A stretch of 64,000 bases of DNA from JBBWZH01 sp035544115 (lineage in GTDB: Bacteria > Actinomycetota > Actinomycetes > Mycobacteriales > CADCTP01): NCBI GenBank assembly GCA_963714145.1, contig OY970235.1:4650001-4714000 (forward strand), in the 5' to 3' direction. The notes below the pieces were generated by a model. It ran no database searches. It was not told the DNA's origin and worked only from the letters and a program-made list of their open reading frames with translations. The position numbers and the translations under genes were made by a program. Positions 9,127 through 19,000 of this stretch are shown one piece after another (within the stretch, counting starts at the first letter, position 1; each line of letters begins with the position of its first letter).

Positions 9127-9834
9127 CTACCGGATGACGGCTACCGCCTGGTGTCGGCGGTTCTGGGCTCGGATGAGTAGGACGACGGCAACGGCCAGCG
9201 GCGCGATGAGCAGGACCGCGGCTAGCGGTATGGATACCGCTGGCGGCAACGTGGAACCCGTGCAGGTTTCCACGCCGGCGGTGCCGTCCAGGTTGTCGAC
9301 AATGACGCACTGCTGTACGGGCAGCAAGGCCATGACCACCAGTAGGCCGAGCCCGCCAGGGACCACGAGGGTGCCGAGTAGTTTCTCGTTCGGGCGCCAC
9401 CATGCCGAAGTCCAGAGGAGCACGGCACCGCTCGTCCAGCCCAGCAATGCGAGCAGGATGGCGAGTACGACGTCGAGCCCCGCCGCCGCGGCCAGCAGGC
9501 CGGGCAGGGCGCCGACGGCGAGTAGCGTCACCGCCGCTGTTTCCCTGCCGGCCCCGGCCGGGCCCAGGCCGGACGCGGCCGGGCGGAGCGAGCCATGGCT
9601 GCCCGGTGGCTCGATGGCCGCGGCGACGATCTCGGCTGGATCACCGAGCCGGTCGAGCAGGCTGCGCACGGCCGCCTCGCCGCCCGTGTCGCCGGCGGCG
9701 GCACGCGCGGCGTCGATGTGCTCCCTGATGCCGGCCAGCAGTTCGGCGCGCTGGTCGGCCGGCAAGATCGAAGCGGCGGCGGCCAGGCGGGTCAGGTAGT
9801 CCTCGACCAATGGGTTGGGCGGGCTGGCGGTCAT
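9127..9834 (-). CDS. HAAS/DUF1700-like membrane protein paired with PadR
   Basis: A 235-aa protein starting MTASPPNPLVEDYLTRLAAA. Residues 1-75 form the helical HAAS-type domain (LPADQRAELLAGIREHIDAA, then LLDRLGDPAEIVAAA), found almost always next to PadR regulators and thought to act in signalling with them. After a Gly/Ala linker there are four hydrophobic segments (TLLAVGALPGLLAAAAGLDVVLAILLALLGW, LGTLVVPGGLGLLVVMALLPV, and a last pair near AVLLIAPLAVAVVLLI). The two Cys of the loop QQCVIVDNLDGTAGVETC may form a disulfide outside. Its ATG overlaps the PadR stop (ATGA), so the two are translationally coupled. Confidence 0.85.
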   Translation of the reverse strand: MTASPPNPLVEDYLTRLAAAASILPADQRAELLAGIREHIDAARAAAGDTGGEAAVRSLLDRLGDPAEIVAAAIEPPGSHGSLRPAASGLGPAGAGRETAAVTLLAVGALPGLLAAAAGLDVVLAILLALLGWTSGAVLLWTSAWWRPNEKLLGTLVVPGGLGLLVVMALLPVQQCVIVDNLDGTAGVETCTGSTLPPAVSIPLAAVLLIAPLAVAVVLLIRAQNRRHQAVAVIR

Positions 9835-10187
9835 CGGGTCTCCTTGGCCAACACGTAGTCCACGGCGTCGCGGAAGCGGCGCCACTCCAGTACGAAGGCG
9901 TGCAGGGCGGCACGGCCGGCCGGGGTGAGCGTGTAGTAGCGCCGAGGTGGGCCGGCCGGTGACTCCATCCAGGAGGTGCTGACCCACCCATCCCGCCGCA
10001 GCCGGGACAGCAGGGGGTAGATCGTCCCCTCGCTGATGACCAGCCCGTCCACCTCGGCGAGCTGGCGGACCAGGTCGAAGCCATACACCTGCCGGTCGGC
10101 CAGCAGCGACAGCACGCAGTACTCCAGCACGCCCCGGCGAAGCTGCGACAACGGAGATCGTGCCTGACCAGCTTCCATGCACCACAA
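9831..10187 (-). CDS. PadR-family transcriptional regulator
   Basis: A 118-aa protein with a single winged-helix domain: SQLRRGVLEYCVLSLLADRQVYGFDLVRQLAEVDGLVISEGTIYPLLSRLRRDGWVSTSW, then the wing GPPRRYYTLTPAGRAAL. This is the classic PadR pattern (start of helix 1, YG, EGTIYPLL, Y-LT--G). The start is ATG 10187 or, equally possible, ATG 10178. PadR proteins of this short class repress nearby membrane or efflux genes, and the coupled HAAS-type gene downstream is the probable target and partner. No operator was identified in the 189 bases upstream. Confidence 0.93.
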   Translation of the reverse strand: MWCMEAGQARSPLSQLRRGVLEYCVLSLLADRQVYGFDLVRQLAEVDGLVISEGTIYPLLSRLRRDGWVSTSWMESPAGPPRRYYTLTPAGRAALHAFVLEWRRFRDAVDYVLAKETR

Positions 10188-10376
10188 GGTAGCAGGTTAG
10201 ACACGGCGTATAACCCGAAACCCGAAACCGGGACCGGGGACATCGGCCTGAGTCCGCAATAGGAACCGGCGCCCGCCGCACCGTGCGGTCCGCGGGGGCT
10301 CGGCCCCCGCGGCCAGCATGACGAGTGGGTCGGCGAGCGCTCTACGCGAGCAGAACCCGCGGATCAGGAGGTGCGG

Positions 10377-12491
10377 TTACGCCTGCAGCGCATCCGTCAG
10401 CACCGCGACCAGCGCCTCGAGCTGCACGTCGGCTGCGGCGGAGACCTCCTCGTCCGACCCGTCCAGCGCCCGGGCGGCAAGCCCGGCCTTGCTGTCGATC
10501 AGCTCGGCGATCCGGGGGTCGATGGTCTGCGCGGCGATGACGCGCCAGGCGGTGACCGGTTCGAGCTGCCCGATGCGGTGGCTGCGGTCGATGGCCTGGG
10601 TCTGCTCCGCGGCGGTCCAGGACAGCTCCGCCAGCACGATGTTCGAGGCGACCTGCAGGTTCAGGCCGACGCCAGCCGCGGTCAGCGAGCACACCGCGAC
10701 CGCGACGTCCGGGTCGTCGACGAAGGCGTCGATGTTCGCCTGCCGCGCCCTCGGCGTCTGGTCGCCGCGGATGGACGAGAACCGTATCCCCTGCCGGGCG
10801 AAGGCCTGTTCGGCGGCGTCCATCACGTCGATGTGCTTGGCGAAGAAGACGACCTTGCCGGCGCTGCGGGCCAACTGCGCCGCGTAGTCCGCGGCCAGCT
10901 CGGCCTTCGCCCGGCCGATGCGTCGCATCATGGTGAACACGTTCTCGCCGGACTGCGCGGTCGTCGCGTCCTTCAGCTCCGACCGGGCCACCCGGCGGAC
11001 GAGGTCGTGGTCGATGCCATCGACGCCGGCGTCCGAGGATCGGTTGGCCAGCGCGGTCTCATACCGCGTCACCATCCGGTCGGCGAGGTTCCGCTCCGCC
11101 GCCCGGATCGACCGGCCGACCCGTCCGTCTAGCTCCACCGGGATGTCGGCGATGCGGCGGGCCGGGATGTCGGCGGCCACGTCGAGCTTGCGGCGGCGCA
11201 CGATGCCGAGGTCGACCACGCACTGCCGGGCCGCGGCGTAGAAGCCCCGGTCGGCGGGCGTCAGGCCGGTGTCCTCGAGCGCGTCCAGCAGCTCACCGAG
11301 GGGCTTGCTGTCGTCGATCCAGCCGAGGAACTGCCAGATCGCCCGGAAGTCCTCGAGGTCGTTGATCAGCGGGGTGCCGGTCAGTGCCATCAGCAGCGGC
11401 CGCGGCCGAAGGGACCGGATGCGGTCGGACAGCGCGAGGACGCGCTGCGAACGCTGCGAGGTCTTGTTCTTGATGAAGTGGGCCTCGTCCACGACCATGC
11501 CGCGGAAGCCGAAGTCGCCGAGCCAGCCGGTGTGGCGGTCGAGCAGCTCGTAGTTGAGCACGACGATGTCGGCGAAGCCGTCGACGGTCTCGCCGTCGCC
11601 CTGCACCACGGTGGCCGAGCGGTGCGGCGTCCAGCGGGCCGCCTCCCGGGCCCAGTTGGTCTTGACGACGTTCGGCACCACGACGAGCAGCGGGTAGGCG
11701 TTCGCCACGTCCGCGGCGAGCAACGCCTGGGCCGTCTTGCCCAGACCCGGCTCGTCAGCGAGCAGGAACGTCCGGTGGCCGGCAGCGGCCGCGGCGACCA
11801 GTTGCCCCTGGTGCGGCATCAGCTCCAGGCCGGCGGGGGTGCGCACCGCCGTCGGCGCCGGGAGCGCCATGCAGGCCGGGGCTCCGCCACCGGCGCGTTC
11901 GAACGAACTCAGCAGCGGGCCGAGCAGTTCCCAGCCGGCCAGCCGACGCGGACCGGAGGTGCGCCGCGGAACGGCGGAGAAGTCAGGAGCGAGGAAGGGG
12001 TTCGCCAGCCGTCCAGCGATCACCGACTGCGGCACGACCCGCCGCTCCGTACCGGCGGGAGCGGTCTCCGCCGGCGCGATCTGGTCGGGCGCCGGCGCGA
12101 TGCCGAGGTCCCGCAGCATCTCCCGCTGCAGCGACCGGGCCGCGTCGGAGACGTCGGAGTCCTCGGCGAGCAACGCCAGCAGCCCGGCGTCCCGGACCGC
12201 GGTCGTGGCGAGGATGGTCGCGATGCCGTCCAGGCGCTTGAGCTGTTCAGCCCGACGGCTGTCGCTTCCGGCCACCGACCGGACCCGGGCACGCTCGTCC
12301 CGCAGCACCAGGGTGACGGCGTGAAACTTGGTGCGCACGCCCGGCGTCACCCGGCCGCGCCGGACAGCCGCCTCGACCTCACGGACGGTTCCGGCGAGCA
12401 CCGAGACAACGTCACCGCGGTCGTGGACGGGTAGCTGCTTCCGCGGGACAGTACGGCGAGCACCGGTCTGGCGCTGGCCTGGTCGAGCCAA
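10377..12491 (-). CDS. SNF2-family (Swi2/Snf2-like) DNA helicase/translocase
   Basis: A protein of about 704 aa. I choose a TTG start at 12491 because a consensus Shine-Dalgarno (AGGAGG) lies 6-7 bases before it, inside the longer open frame. The N-terminal 180 residues are basic and not recognised. The SNF2 ATPase core follows: LADEPGLGKTAQALL (Walker A Lys about 252), VVDEAHFIKN (DEAH about 335-338), ALTGTPLINDLEDF, then the helicase C-terminal lobe KVVFFAKHIDVMDAAEQAF, the strand VAVCSLTAAGVGLNLQVASNIVLAEL and QAIDRSHRIGQLEPV. It should translocate on double-stranded DNA and remodel protein-DNA complexes. No nuclease domain is fused, and no repair or restriction partner adjoins it. Confidence 0.9.
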   Translation of the reverse strand: MARPGQRQTGARRTVPRKQLPVHDRGDVVSVLAGTVREVEAAVRRGRVTPGVRTKFHAVTLVLRDERARVRSVAGSDSRRAEQLKRLDGIATILATTAVRDAGLLALLAEDSDVSDAARSLQREMLRDLGIAPAPDQIAPAETAPAGTERRVVPQSVIAGRLANPFLAPDFSAVPRRTSGPRRLAGWELLGPLLSSFERAGGGAPACMALPAPTAVRTPAGLELMPHQGQLVAAAAAGHRTFLLADEPGLGKTAQALLAADVANAYPLLVVVPNVVKTNWAREAARWTPHRSATVVQGDGETVDGFADIVVLNYELLDRHTGWLGDFGFRGMVVDEAHFIKNKTSQRSQRVLALSDRIRSLRPRPLLMALTGTPLINDLEDFRAIWQFLGWIDDSKPLGELLDALEDTGLTPADRGFYAAARQCVVDLGIVRRRKLDVAADIPARRIADIPVELDGRVGRSIRAAERNLADRMVTRYETALANRSSDAGVDGIDHDLVRRVARSELKDATTAQSGENVFTMMRRIGRAKAELAADYAAQLARSAGKVVFFAKHIDVMDAAEQAFARQGIRFSSIRGDQTPRARQANIDAFVDDPDVAVAVCSLTAAGVGLNLQVASNIVLAELSWTAAEQTQAIDRSHRIGQLEPVTAWRVIAAQTIDPRIAELIDSKAGLAARALDGSDEEVSAAADVQLEALVAVLTDALQA

Positions 12492-12936
12492 CAGATTCCT
12501 CCTCTGGAACACCGCGGCACGGTCGCCGCGGCAGCATGCCGCACAAGTCCCGGGGACGGCTCGGAACGTTCAAGCAGAGAACCTGGTGCTTCGACTCTTG
12601 GGCGACTTGCCCGACCTCCGAGGAGCGACACAACCGGCCTCGGCAGGCTCTCCAACGAACCCGGAACCGCCGGCGGGTTGGTCTGGCGACCAAGGATAGT
12701 CGTCGTCGACGACGAGTCCGATTCTCCGGCGCCATCGTATCAACGCGGGCGAGGACGCATGCTTCCCGCTCGGGCGTTTCTCGAGCCGGGACCCACCACG
12801 GGCGCCCGAACGTGAACACATCAGCACAACCTGCCGGTGATCGCCCAGTCCCGGGTGGGGCGCCGGCGACCGGCGGCGCCTACCTGCGCGACCGAGCCCC
12901 GGCGTGCTGCGCAGGCCGGGGCTCGGTCGGTGTCGG
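12492..12936. other. Intergenic region, no supported gene
   Basis: About 440 bases between the helicase start and the esterase stop. Open frames on both strands are Arg/Pro/Gly-rich, lack ribosome sites and do not look like protein. The only clear element is the hairpin at 12892-12926. The helicase promoter should lie within about 12500-12700. Confidence 0.6.
12892..12926 (-). terminator. Strong hairpin after the carboxylesterase
   Basis: CCGAGCCCCGG (12892-12902) pairs perfectly with CCGGGGCTCGG (12916-12926): an 11-bp stem with a 13-nt loop. It begins 10 bases beyond the esterase stop codon, the usual place for an actinobacterial terminator without a U-tract. Confidence 0.7.
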
Positions 12937-14625
12937 TCAGCTGACGATGCCGCCCCACAGGCCGAACTTGTGGTCGGCGGCGTACCCGGTGGTGGCCCGG
13001 GAACAGGCCGCCGGCGGCCGGGTGCTGCCCGGGTCGGTCTCGCAGGCGTTCAGCACCATCCACGCGGGCTGGGAGGGGTGGTACCGCGGCCACCGCGGGG
13101 TCTCCGGCCGGGCGTTGGGATCCGATGCCGACTGGAAGCCGGACCAGTAGGTGATCATCTGGTCGGACAGCTCGAGCTGGTCGTCGGTGAACGGCAGCCG
13201 CATGCCGAGGTACTCCCACAGGTACGGCAGGTCGTCGACGTGCGTCGCGCCGAACGGGAACGACCGCGCCGGCTCGCCCTGCTGCTGCAGCAGGTAGATC
13301 GACGCGAACTGTGGCGTCTGCTCCTCGGCGAACTCGTACGCGTACGTCGGCACGTACCGGGAGAACTGGTCGTCGAGCAGCTTGCGGGTGTAGCTCGCGG
13401 CGTCGCTCTGCAGCCGGCCGAGCGCGACTCCGGGCGAGGAGTACGCCGACAGCGGGTAGGCGGCGAGCACCCGGTCGGCGTTCGCGCCGTAGGTCGCGCG
13501 CACGGTCGACTCGAACTGTGCCGCGGTCACCGGGTGGCCGAGGTAGTCGTTGCCCTGGAACACGAACAGGTTGCGCTCGTCGTGCACCTGCCCGAACATC
13601 ACCGGGACCCGGGTGAACCGACCCGTCCGCACCGCGGTCGCCGGGTCGAGCGGGAACGCCCGACCGCCGAGCGCCGGCCGGATCGAGACCTGCTGCTGCC
13701 CGGCCAGGATCTCGGCCGCGCTCTTGCCCCGCAGACAGGCCAGCGCCGTCGCGGTGTCGGTGCAGCCGACGGCCTGGGCGAACGAGGCCGACGCCGTCTG
13801 GCCCTGCGCCTCGGTCTGCATGCTGCAGCCGCCGCTCATGATGATCACGCGGGCGAACAGCCCGGCCGCCGCGGGCGAGCTGAGCTGGTCACACACCGAC
13901 GACCCACCGGCCGACTGCCCGGCGATCGTGACGTTGCCGCGGTCGCCGCCGAACCGCCCGATGTTGCGCTGCACCCAGCGCAGCGCCGCCTGCTGGTCGA
14001 GCAGGCCGAAGTTTCCCGGCCCGTCGGCGCTCTGGCGGCCCATCTGCGGCAGGCCGAGGTACCCGAGCGCGCCGAGCCGGTAGTTGATCGTGACGTAGAC
14101 GACGTTGCCGTTCTGGACGTACTGGCGCGGGTCGGTGTCCTGCCCGGCCCCGCCGGTGAAGCCGCCGCCGTGGATCCACACCAGCACCGGCAGGTTCCGC
14201 TGCGTCGTGTGCGGCGCGTAGACGTTGAGATAGAGGCAGTCCTCGGTCAGCTTCGGCGTCGCGTACCCGGGATCCCAGCCGCTGCCCTGGACGCAGCGGT
14301 TGCCGAACTGGGTGGCGTCGCGGACACCGGTCCAGCTGGCCGCCGGCTGCGGCGCCCGCCAGCGCAGGTCGCCGACCGGTGGCGCCGCGTACGGGATGCC
14401 GAGCCACTCCGCCACGCCGGTACGGCTGTCGCCGCGCACCTCGCCGTTGTCGGTCCGGACGATCGTGCTGCCGGCGGTGCGGTGGTCGGATCCGGCGCCG
14501 GCGCTACCGGGTGGCCCGGCGAACACCGCGGTCGCGGCCGGCACCGCGAGGGCCACCGCGGCCAGGCCGGCTGTGGTCAGGGTCGCCGCGCGGACCGCCC
14601 GGCGGCTGCGGCCAGTGATTCTCAT
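12937..14625 (-). CDS. Secreted type-B carboxylesterase
   Basis: 562 aa from ATG 14625 (MRITGRSRRAVRAATLTTAG), preceded by GGAG. The N-terminus is a Tat/Sec-like signal peptide with several Arg followed by TLTTAGLAAVALAVPAATAVFA. The alpha/beta-hydrolase fold of the carboxylesterase/cholinesterase family is complete: VRGDSRTGVAEWLGIPYAAPPVGDLRW, EDCLYLNVYAP, LVWIHGGGFTGG (oxyanion hole), NYRLGALGYLG, and the nucleophile elbow IAGQSAGGSS (Ser about 238). The acid and base are probably Glu in the MFGQVHDERNLFVF region and His in FGATHVDDLPYLWEYLG. It hydrolyses esters outside the cell; the substrate is unknown. It diverges from a ROK regulator with an operator-like repeat between them, which suggests sugar-linked control. 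Confidence 0.93.
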   Translation of the reverse strand: MRITGRSRRAVRAATLTTAGLAAVALAVPAATAVFAGPPGSAGAGSDHRTAGSTIVRTDNGEVRGDSRTGVAEWLGIPYAAPPVGDLRWRAPQPAASWTGVRDATQFGNRCVQGSGWDPGYATPKLTEDCLYLNVYAPHTTQRNLPVLVWIHGGGFTGGAGQDTDPRQYVQNGNVVYVTINYRLGALGYLGLPQMGRQSADGPGNFGLLDQQAALRWVQRNIGRFGGDRGNVTIAGQSAGGSSVCDQLSSPAAAGLFARVIIMSGGCSMQTEAQGQTASASFAQAVGCTDTATALACLRGKSAAEILAGQQQVSIRPALGGRAFPLDPATAVRTGRFTRVPVMFGQVHDERNLFVFQGNDYLGHPVTAAQFESTVRATYGANADRVLAAYPLSAYSSPGVALGRLQSDAASYTRKLLDDQFSRYVPTYAYEFAEEQTPQFASIYLLQQQGEPARSFPFGATHVDDLPYLWEYLGMRLPFTDDQLELSDQMITYWSGFQSASDPNARPETPRWPRYHPSQPAWMVLNACETDPGSTRPPAACSRATTGYAADHKFGLWGGIVS

Positions 14626-14684
14626 CGTGGCGGAGCTCCTCCTCGATCGGGGATTGCTGCGCTGACGCCGACCTGCGGCGCACG

Positions 14685-14711
14685 GGTTAAGGAAACGTCC
14701 TTTCCATAACC
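14685..14711. promoter_or_regulatory. ROK-type operator between esterase and ROK gene
   Basis: GGTTA-A-GGAAA, a 5-base spacer CGTCC, then TTTCC-A-TAACC: ten of eleven positions of each arm are symmetric. It resembles the TTAGGAAA/TTTCCTAA operators described for actinobacterial ROK repressors. It lies 60 bases before the esterase start and 75 bases before the ROK start, so one site could control both genes. Confidence 0.7.
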
Positions 14712-14786
14712 TCGCTGCACTTTTCACCCAGGTATCGGTGGTGTCAAGGGCAGGTAGCACCGCTGCGTCGCGGCTACGATCGCGGC

Positions 14787-15989
14787 GTGGCCGAGACGCC
14801 GGAGCGGAGACCCGAGGGCACTTCGCGGTCCGCCTCGGTGGTCCGGGAGACGAACGTGGCCCACCTCGTCCGGCTGGTGCGTGAGTCCGGGCCGCTGAGC
14901 CGGGCCGAGTTGGTCCGGGCGTCCGGGCTGACCCGGCCGACCGTCATGGCCATCGTCTCCTCGCTGCTGGCGACCGGGGTGGTGACCGAATCGGGCACCC
15001 GGCCGGCCCGGGACGTCTCGACCGACCGGGGTGGTCGTCCCGGCTCGCTGCTCAGGTTCAACGGCGCGGTCCGGACCGTGGTGGGGGCCAAGCTCAGGAC
15101 CGGGCAGCTGTCGCTGTGGCAGGCGACCGCGGACGGTGTCGTCATCGCGGAGCGGTCCCGGCAGACCAGCTGGGATCCCGACCGCGCCCTCGACCTGGTG
15201 GTGCGGGAGGCCCGCCGGCTGGACCGCGCCGCCGGCTCCCTCGGTGCCCTGACCGTGGAACTCCCCGGCTTCATCGATCACGTGCACGGCACGGTGACCC
15301 TGCCGCCGCACGGCTGGGACCACGTGCCGGTACGGGCCCGGCTCCAGGCGCGGCTCGGCGTGCCGGTGAGCCTGCTCAGCCCGGCCGAGGCCGCGATCGT
15401 CGGCGAGGTGTCGACCGGTTCGGCCGGCGACCACCGGGATATCGTCCTGATCTTCCTCGCGGCCGGCATCGGCGCGGCGATCATCGCGAACGGGCGGCTG
15501 GTGCGCGGTGCGGGCGGCGTCACCGGCGAACTCGGGCACTGCCCGATCGGCACCAACCGGATCTGCCGGTGCGGGAAGCACGGCTGCCTGGAGACCGTCG
15601 CCGCCGGGTGGGCCGTCCGGGCCGCGGCGGTGGACGCACTCGGGCTGCCCGAGCTCGACCGGGCGAACCTCACCGACCTCGCCGGGCTCGCCGACCGGCG
15701 CGTCGACCAGGTGCTGGCCCGGGCGGCCGAAGCGCTCGGCGCCGCCACCGCCTGGCTGGTCAACCTGCTGAACCCGTCCCTGGTGGTACTCGCCGCCACC
15801 CCGTTCACGCACGGGGCGCAGTCGTTCTTCGACGCCTTCTCCGCCGCCGCCCTGGAGCACGCGGTCGACCGGGGTGGTCCGGTCCGCATCATCCACGGGA
15901 GCCGGGAGGCGGCCCGGCACGGCGCGGTCCAGGCCGCCCTGGAACGGCTGCCGGCCCCGATGCGGCCACGGCTGAGCGTGGTCGCGTAA
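14787..15989 (+). CDS. ROK-family transcriptional regulator
   Basis: A 400-aa protein from a GTG start. An N-terminal winged helix (NVAHLVRLVRESGPLSRAELVRASGLTRPTVMAIVSSLLATGVVTE) is followed by the ROK kinase-like fold. It has the ROK zinc motif GELGHCPIGTNRICRCGKHGCLE and a glycine-rich phosphate-binding-like segment LIFLAAGIGAAIIANG. ROK repressors bind sugars or sugar phosphates and release DNA. The inverted repeat at 14685-14711, just upstream, is the likely operator for autoregulation and for the divergent esterase. The catalytic Asp of true ROK kinases is not evident (VELPGFIDH occupies the area), so a purely regulatory role is likely. Confidence 0.92.
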   Translation: MAETPERRPEGTSRSASVVRETNVAHLVRLVRESGPLSRAELVRASGLTRPTVMAIVSSLLATGVVTESGTRPARDVSTDRGGRPGSLLRFNGAVRTVVGAKLRTGQLSLWQATADGVVIAERSRQTSWDPDRALDLVVREARRLDRAAGSLGALTVELPGFIDHVHGTVTLPPHGWDHVPVRARLQARLGVPVSLLSPAEAAIVGEVSTGSAGDHRDIVLIFLAAGIGAAIIANGRLVRGAGGVTGELGHCPIGTNRICRCGKHGCLETVAAGWAVRAAAVDALGLPELDRANLTDLAGLADRRVDQVLARAAEALGAATAWLVNLLNPSLVVLAATPFTHGAQSFFDAFSAAALEHAVDRGGPVRIIHGSREAARHGAVQAALERLPAPMRPRLSVVA

Positions 15990-16027
15990 CGCCGCCCGGG
16001 GCCGGCGGGCGGCAGCCGCCGCGCCGG

Positions 16028-16067
16028 CCGTCCACAGTGGATGAACCCGCCGTCCACAGTGGATGAA
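16028..16067. repeat. Two direct 18-nt repeats with palindromic core
   Basis: CCGTCCACAGTGGATGAA occurs at 16028-16045 and again at 16050-16067 (22-base period). Each copy contains the inverted repeat TCCAC-A-GTGGA. The pair lies between the converging ends of the ROK gene and the 1107-aa gene, so it is either a termination/transcript-end structure or a protein-binding site. Confidence 0.75.
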
Positions 16068-16091
16068 ACGGTGGGCTGGCCGGCGGGTCGG

Positions 16092-19000
16092 TCAGTCCGC
16101 TGGGGCCGGGAACGGCAGCAGGGGGGTGGCGTCCAGCTGGAAGCTCCGGTGGCGGGGGTCGAGCTGCGTCCGCGCCACCACCTCCTCGTAGCCGGTGGGC
16201 GACGGGGGCCCACCGTTCTCGCTGACGTCGAGGTCGAAGCGGCGGGTGGTGGTGAACAGCCCGTCGGTGGCCGTGACCACGCCGACCCAGCGGCCCTCGG
16301 CGTCCAGCGGCAGCAGGACCTGCAGGCGGCCGGCGTCGTCGTCCACCGAGATGATCTCGAGCCCGGGCGGCGGGTCTTCGATCGCCAGGTCGACGATGAG
16401 CAGGCCGGCGCCGCTCACCCGCCGGGCGCCCGCCACCACGACCGGCGCGTCGCCCGGCTGGACGTGCAGGTTGGGCAGCGGCCCGATCGAGGGTGACAGG
16501 GTGGCCTGCGGCAGCCACGACCGGTCGTAGCGGCGGGGGTTGCCGGCGGGCGGCACGCCCCAGATCGGCCAGCTGGCCGCCTCCTCGTAACCGACGCCAC
16601 TCATGTGCACGCTGACCGTTGTGTTCTTCCCGTCCACAACCACCACCCTGGTGAGGAGCATGGCGGCGATGATCGCCGCCTGCTCGTCGTCCCCCCAGTC
16701 GGCGGCATCCTGGTGGCCGGCGACGGCGACCGCGATGTCGTACAGGTCCTGCAGCTCGGTGAGGTCCATGTCGTCGGCCCCCGCACCCAGCCACTGGGCG
16801 GCCTTGTCCCGGATGCCGAAGACCTGGTGCGGGTCGAACACGTGCTGGCGCTCGATCATGGCGACGGCCTGCTCGGAGGTGAAGACGTCGCCGATGGTGC
16901 AGGTCCGGTCGAAGGGCGTGCCGTCGGGGTGGTGGTCGGTGATCGTCTTGACCACGCCGTCCGCCCGCCACGGCGTGGACAGCAGCTCGCGGAGCCTGGC
17001 CCGGCTGAACTCCCACATCCGCGCGGTCATGGTCGGGGAGGTGCGGGACGCGTAGAGGATCCGGTGCGTCCAGTGCCACGTCTTCAGGCTCTCGGCCAGC
17101 AGCGAGTCCTGCTGGGACGCCACCGGGTCGGCGCCGAGCACCTGCGGCCGGCGGAGGTCGACCCAGGCGCTGTCGTCGTCCTCGAAGGCCACCCAGCCGG
17201 TGTACTTGCGATGGCCGGGCACGTAGTGCGGCCCGGCGGCCCCCACCCACCGGGGGTGCGGCCGGATGCCGAACCGGCCGAACAGCTCGCCGAACTCGGC
17301 CGGTTCGGTCGCGTCCAGGTAGGCCAGGAACGCGCCCAGTTCGCCCGGGTAGGCCACGGCGTCGTCCCAGAAGGTGGCCGGGTTGCCGCCGCCGGCGGAC
17401 TTCATCAGCCCGAGCGTCCAGTGGAACGGCCCGCCCGAGGTGATGGCCGTGTCGTAGCCGTTCAGCCCGTCGAAGTAGCCCATCGACTCCACTTCGGACA
17501 CGGCGCGCGCCACCCGGAACGTCGACCAGAACGCCGGGTCGTCGGCCCGGTCCGGCAGCTCGGCGGCGGCGGTGGCCGGCGTGATCTCGGCCGACGGGTA
17601 CAGGTAGGCCGAGGTCACGTCCTGGCGCGCTTGGAACGCGCCGGCGCCGCCCCAGCTGGCCGAGACGTACCGGCACAGCACCATCGGCTGGCCCGGGCGG
17701 TACGGCTCGACGGTGGCCCGGCCGGTGTGGTCCCAGCCGACGAACGAGCCGGCCTCGACCTGGCGAGCCCGCCACACGTTCTGGTCGATGAGCGCGCCGG
17801 CGAGCACGGTGGCCGTCCGGCTGGTGGCCGGGCCGGCGTCGCGCAGGGCGGTGAGCTGGGCCGACGAGAGCGTCCGGTTCTCCACCACCACCGGGCAGTG
17901 CCAGTCCCGCTCGACCCACATCTTCAGCAGCTCGCGGGTCTCGGCGTTCAGCACACCGCTGCGCGGCCCGGTGTACTGGTGGTCGTTGGCCACCGGGATC
18001 AGCGTCGAGCCGAGGCTGCGACCGCCGGCGCCGGGTTGGGGTTCGGCGGCCAGCGGCTTGCGGGCCACCTGGGGCATCGCGGCGTAGATCTGGAACTCGC
18101 GCAGCGCCGCCTCCAGCCACGCGCCGAACCGGCGGCGCGCCACGGCGGTGCGGGCGGCGTTCTGGACCTTGCCGTCGAGGGTGAGCACGTCGGCGTCGGC
18201 CAGCGGGCCGAAGCCGACTGCCGCCAGGTCGTCGCGCAGCTCGCCCACGAACCTGGGCGTGGCCGCCGCCGAGGCGAACGTGGCGGTGACCGCCACCCCG
18301 CCGTAGACGTAGGTCTGCGCGGCCCGCACGTCCGGGTCGGGGTCGCGGTCGGTCGGATCGACGCCGCCGGCCGGCGGGACGCGGGTGTAGCGCAGGTCGT
18401 GGCCGCCGTAGGCGAGTTCCCGCGTGTCGAGGTCGAACGCCACCGTCCCGAACAGGCCCTGGTTGATGGCGTCGAGCACGAGTTCGAGGTACGTGAGGCG
18501 GCGGTGGTCGTGCACCCGGAACGGCGGCCGTACCGCCACGTCGGGGTGCAGGTCGTCGAACAGCGCCTCGGCCTCGCGCTGCCAGGCCCGTTCGAGCTCC
18601 CGCGCGTCGTCGTCGGGGAACGGCGGGTCGACCGGCACCGCGGTGGCCAGGTCGCCGGTGAGCCGGCGCTGCACCGACGGGAGCGCGTCGCCGTCGGTGA
18701 GCCGGCCGTTCGCCTCCTCGACCAGGAACGCCTCGAGGCTGCCGCGGTCCGCCAGCGCGGCGGCGGCGATCGGCCGGCCGAGGTCGCGCAGCGCCTCGGT
18801 GGTGCTGCCGCTGCCCTCGACCAGCTCGTCGGGGAAATCCCAGAGCGCGGGGTCGAGCACCGACACCAGGCCGGTGAGCGTCGGCCCGGCGTCGGCGTGC
18901 GCGGCGGCGATGGCGGCGGCCAGCCCGTCGACCACGTCGGCCTGGGCATCGAGCAGCGCGCCCACCACGTCGACGGGCGCGCCGCCCGCCGCCGCGGCGC

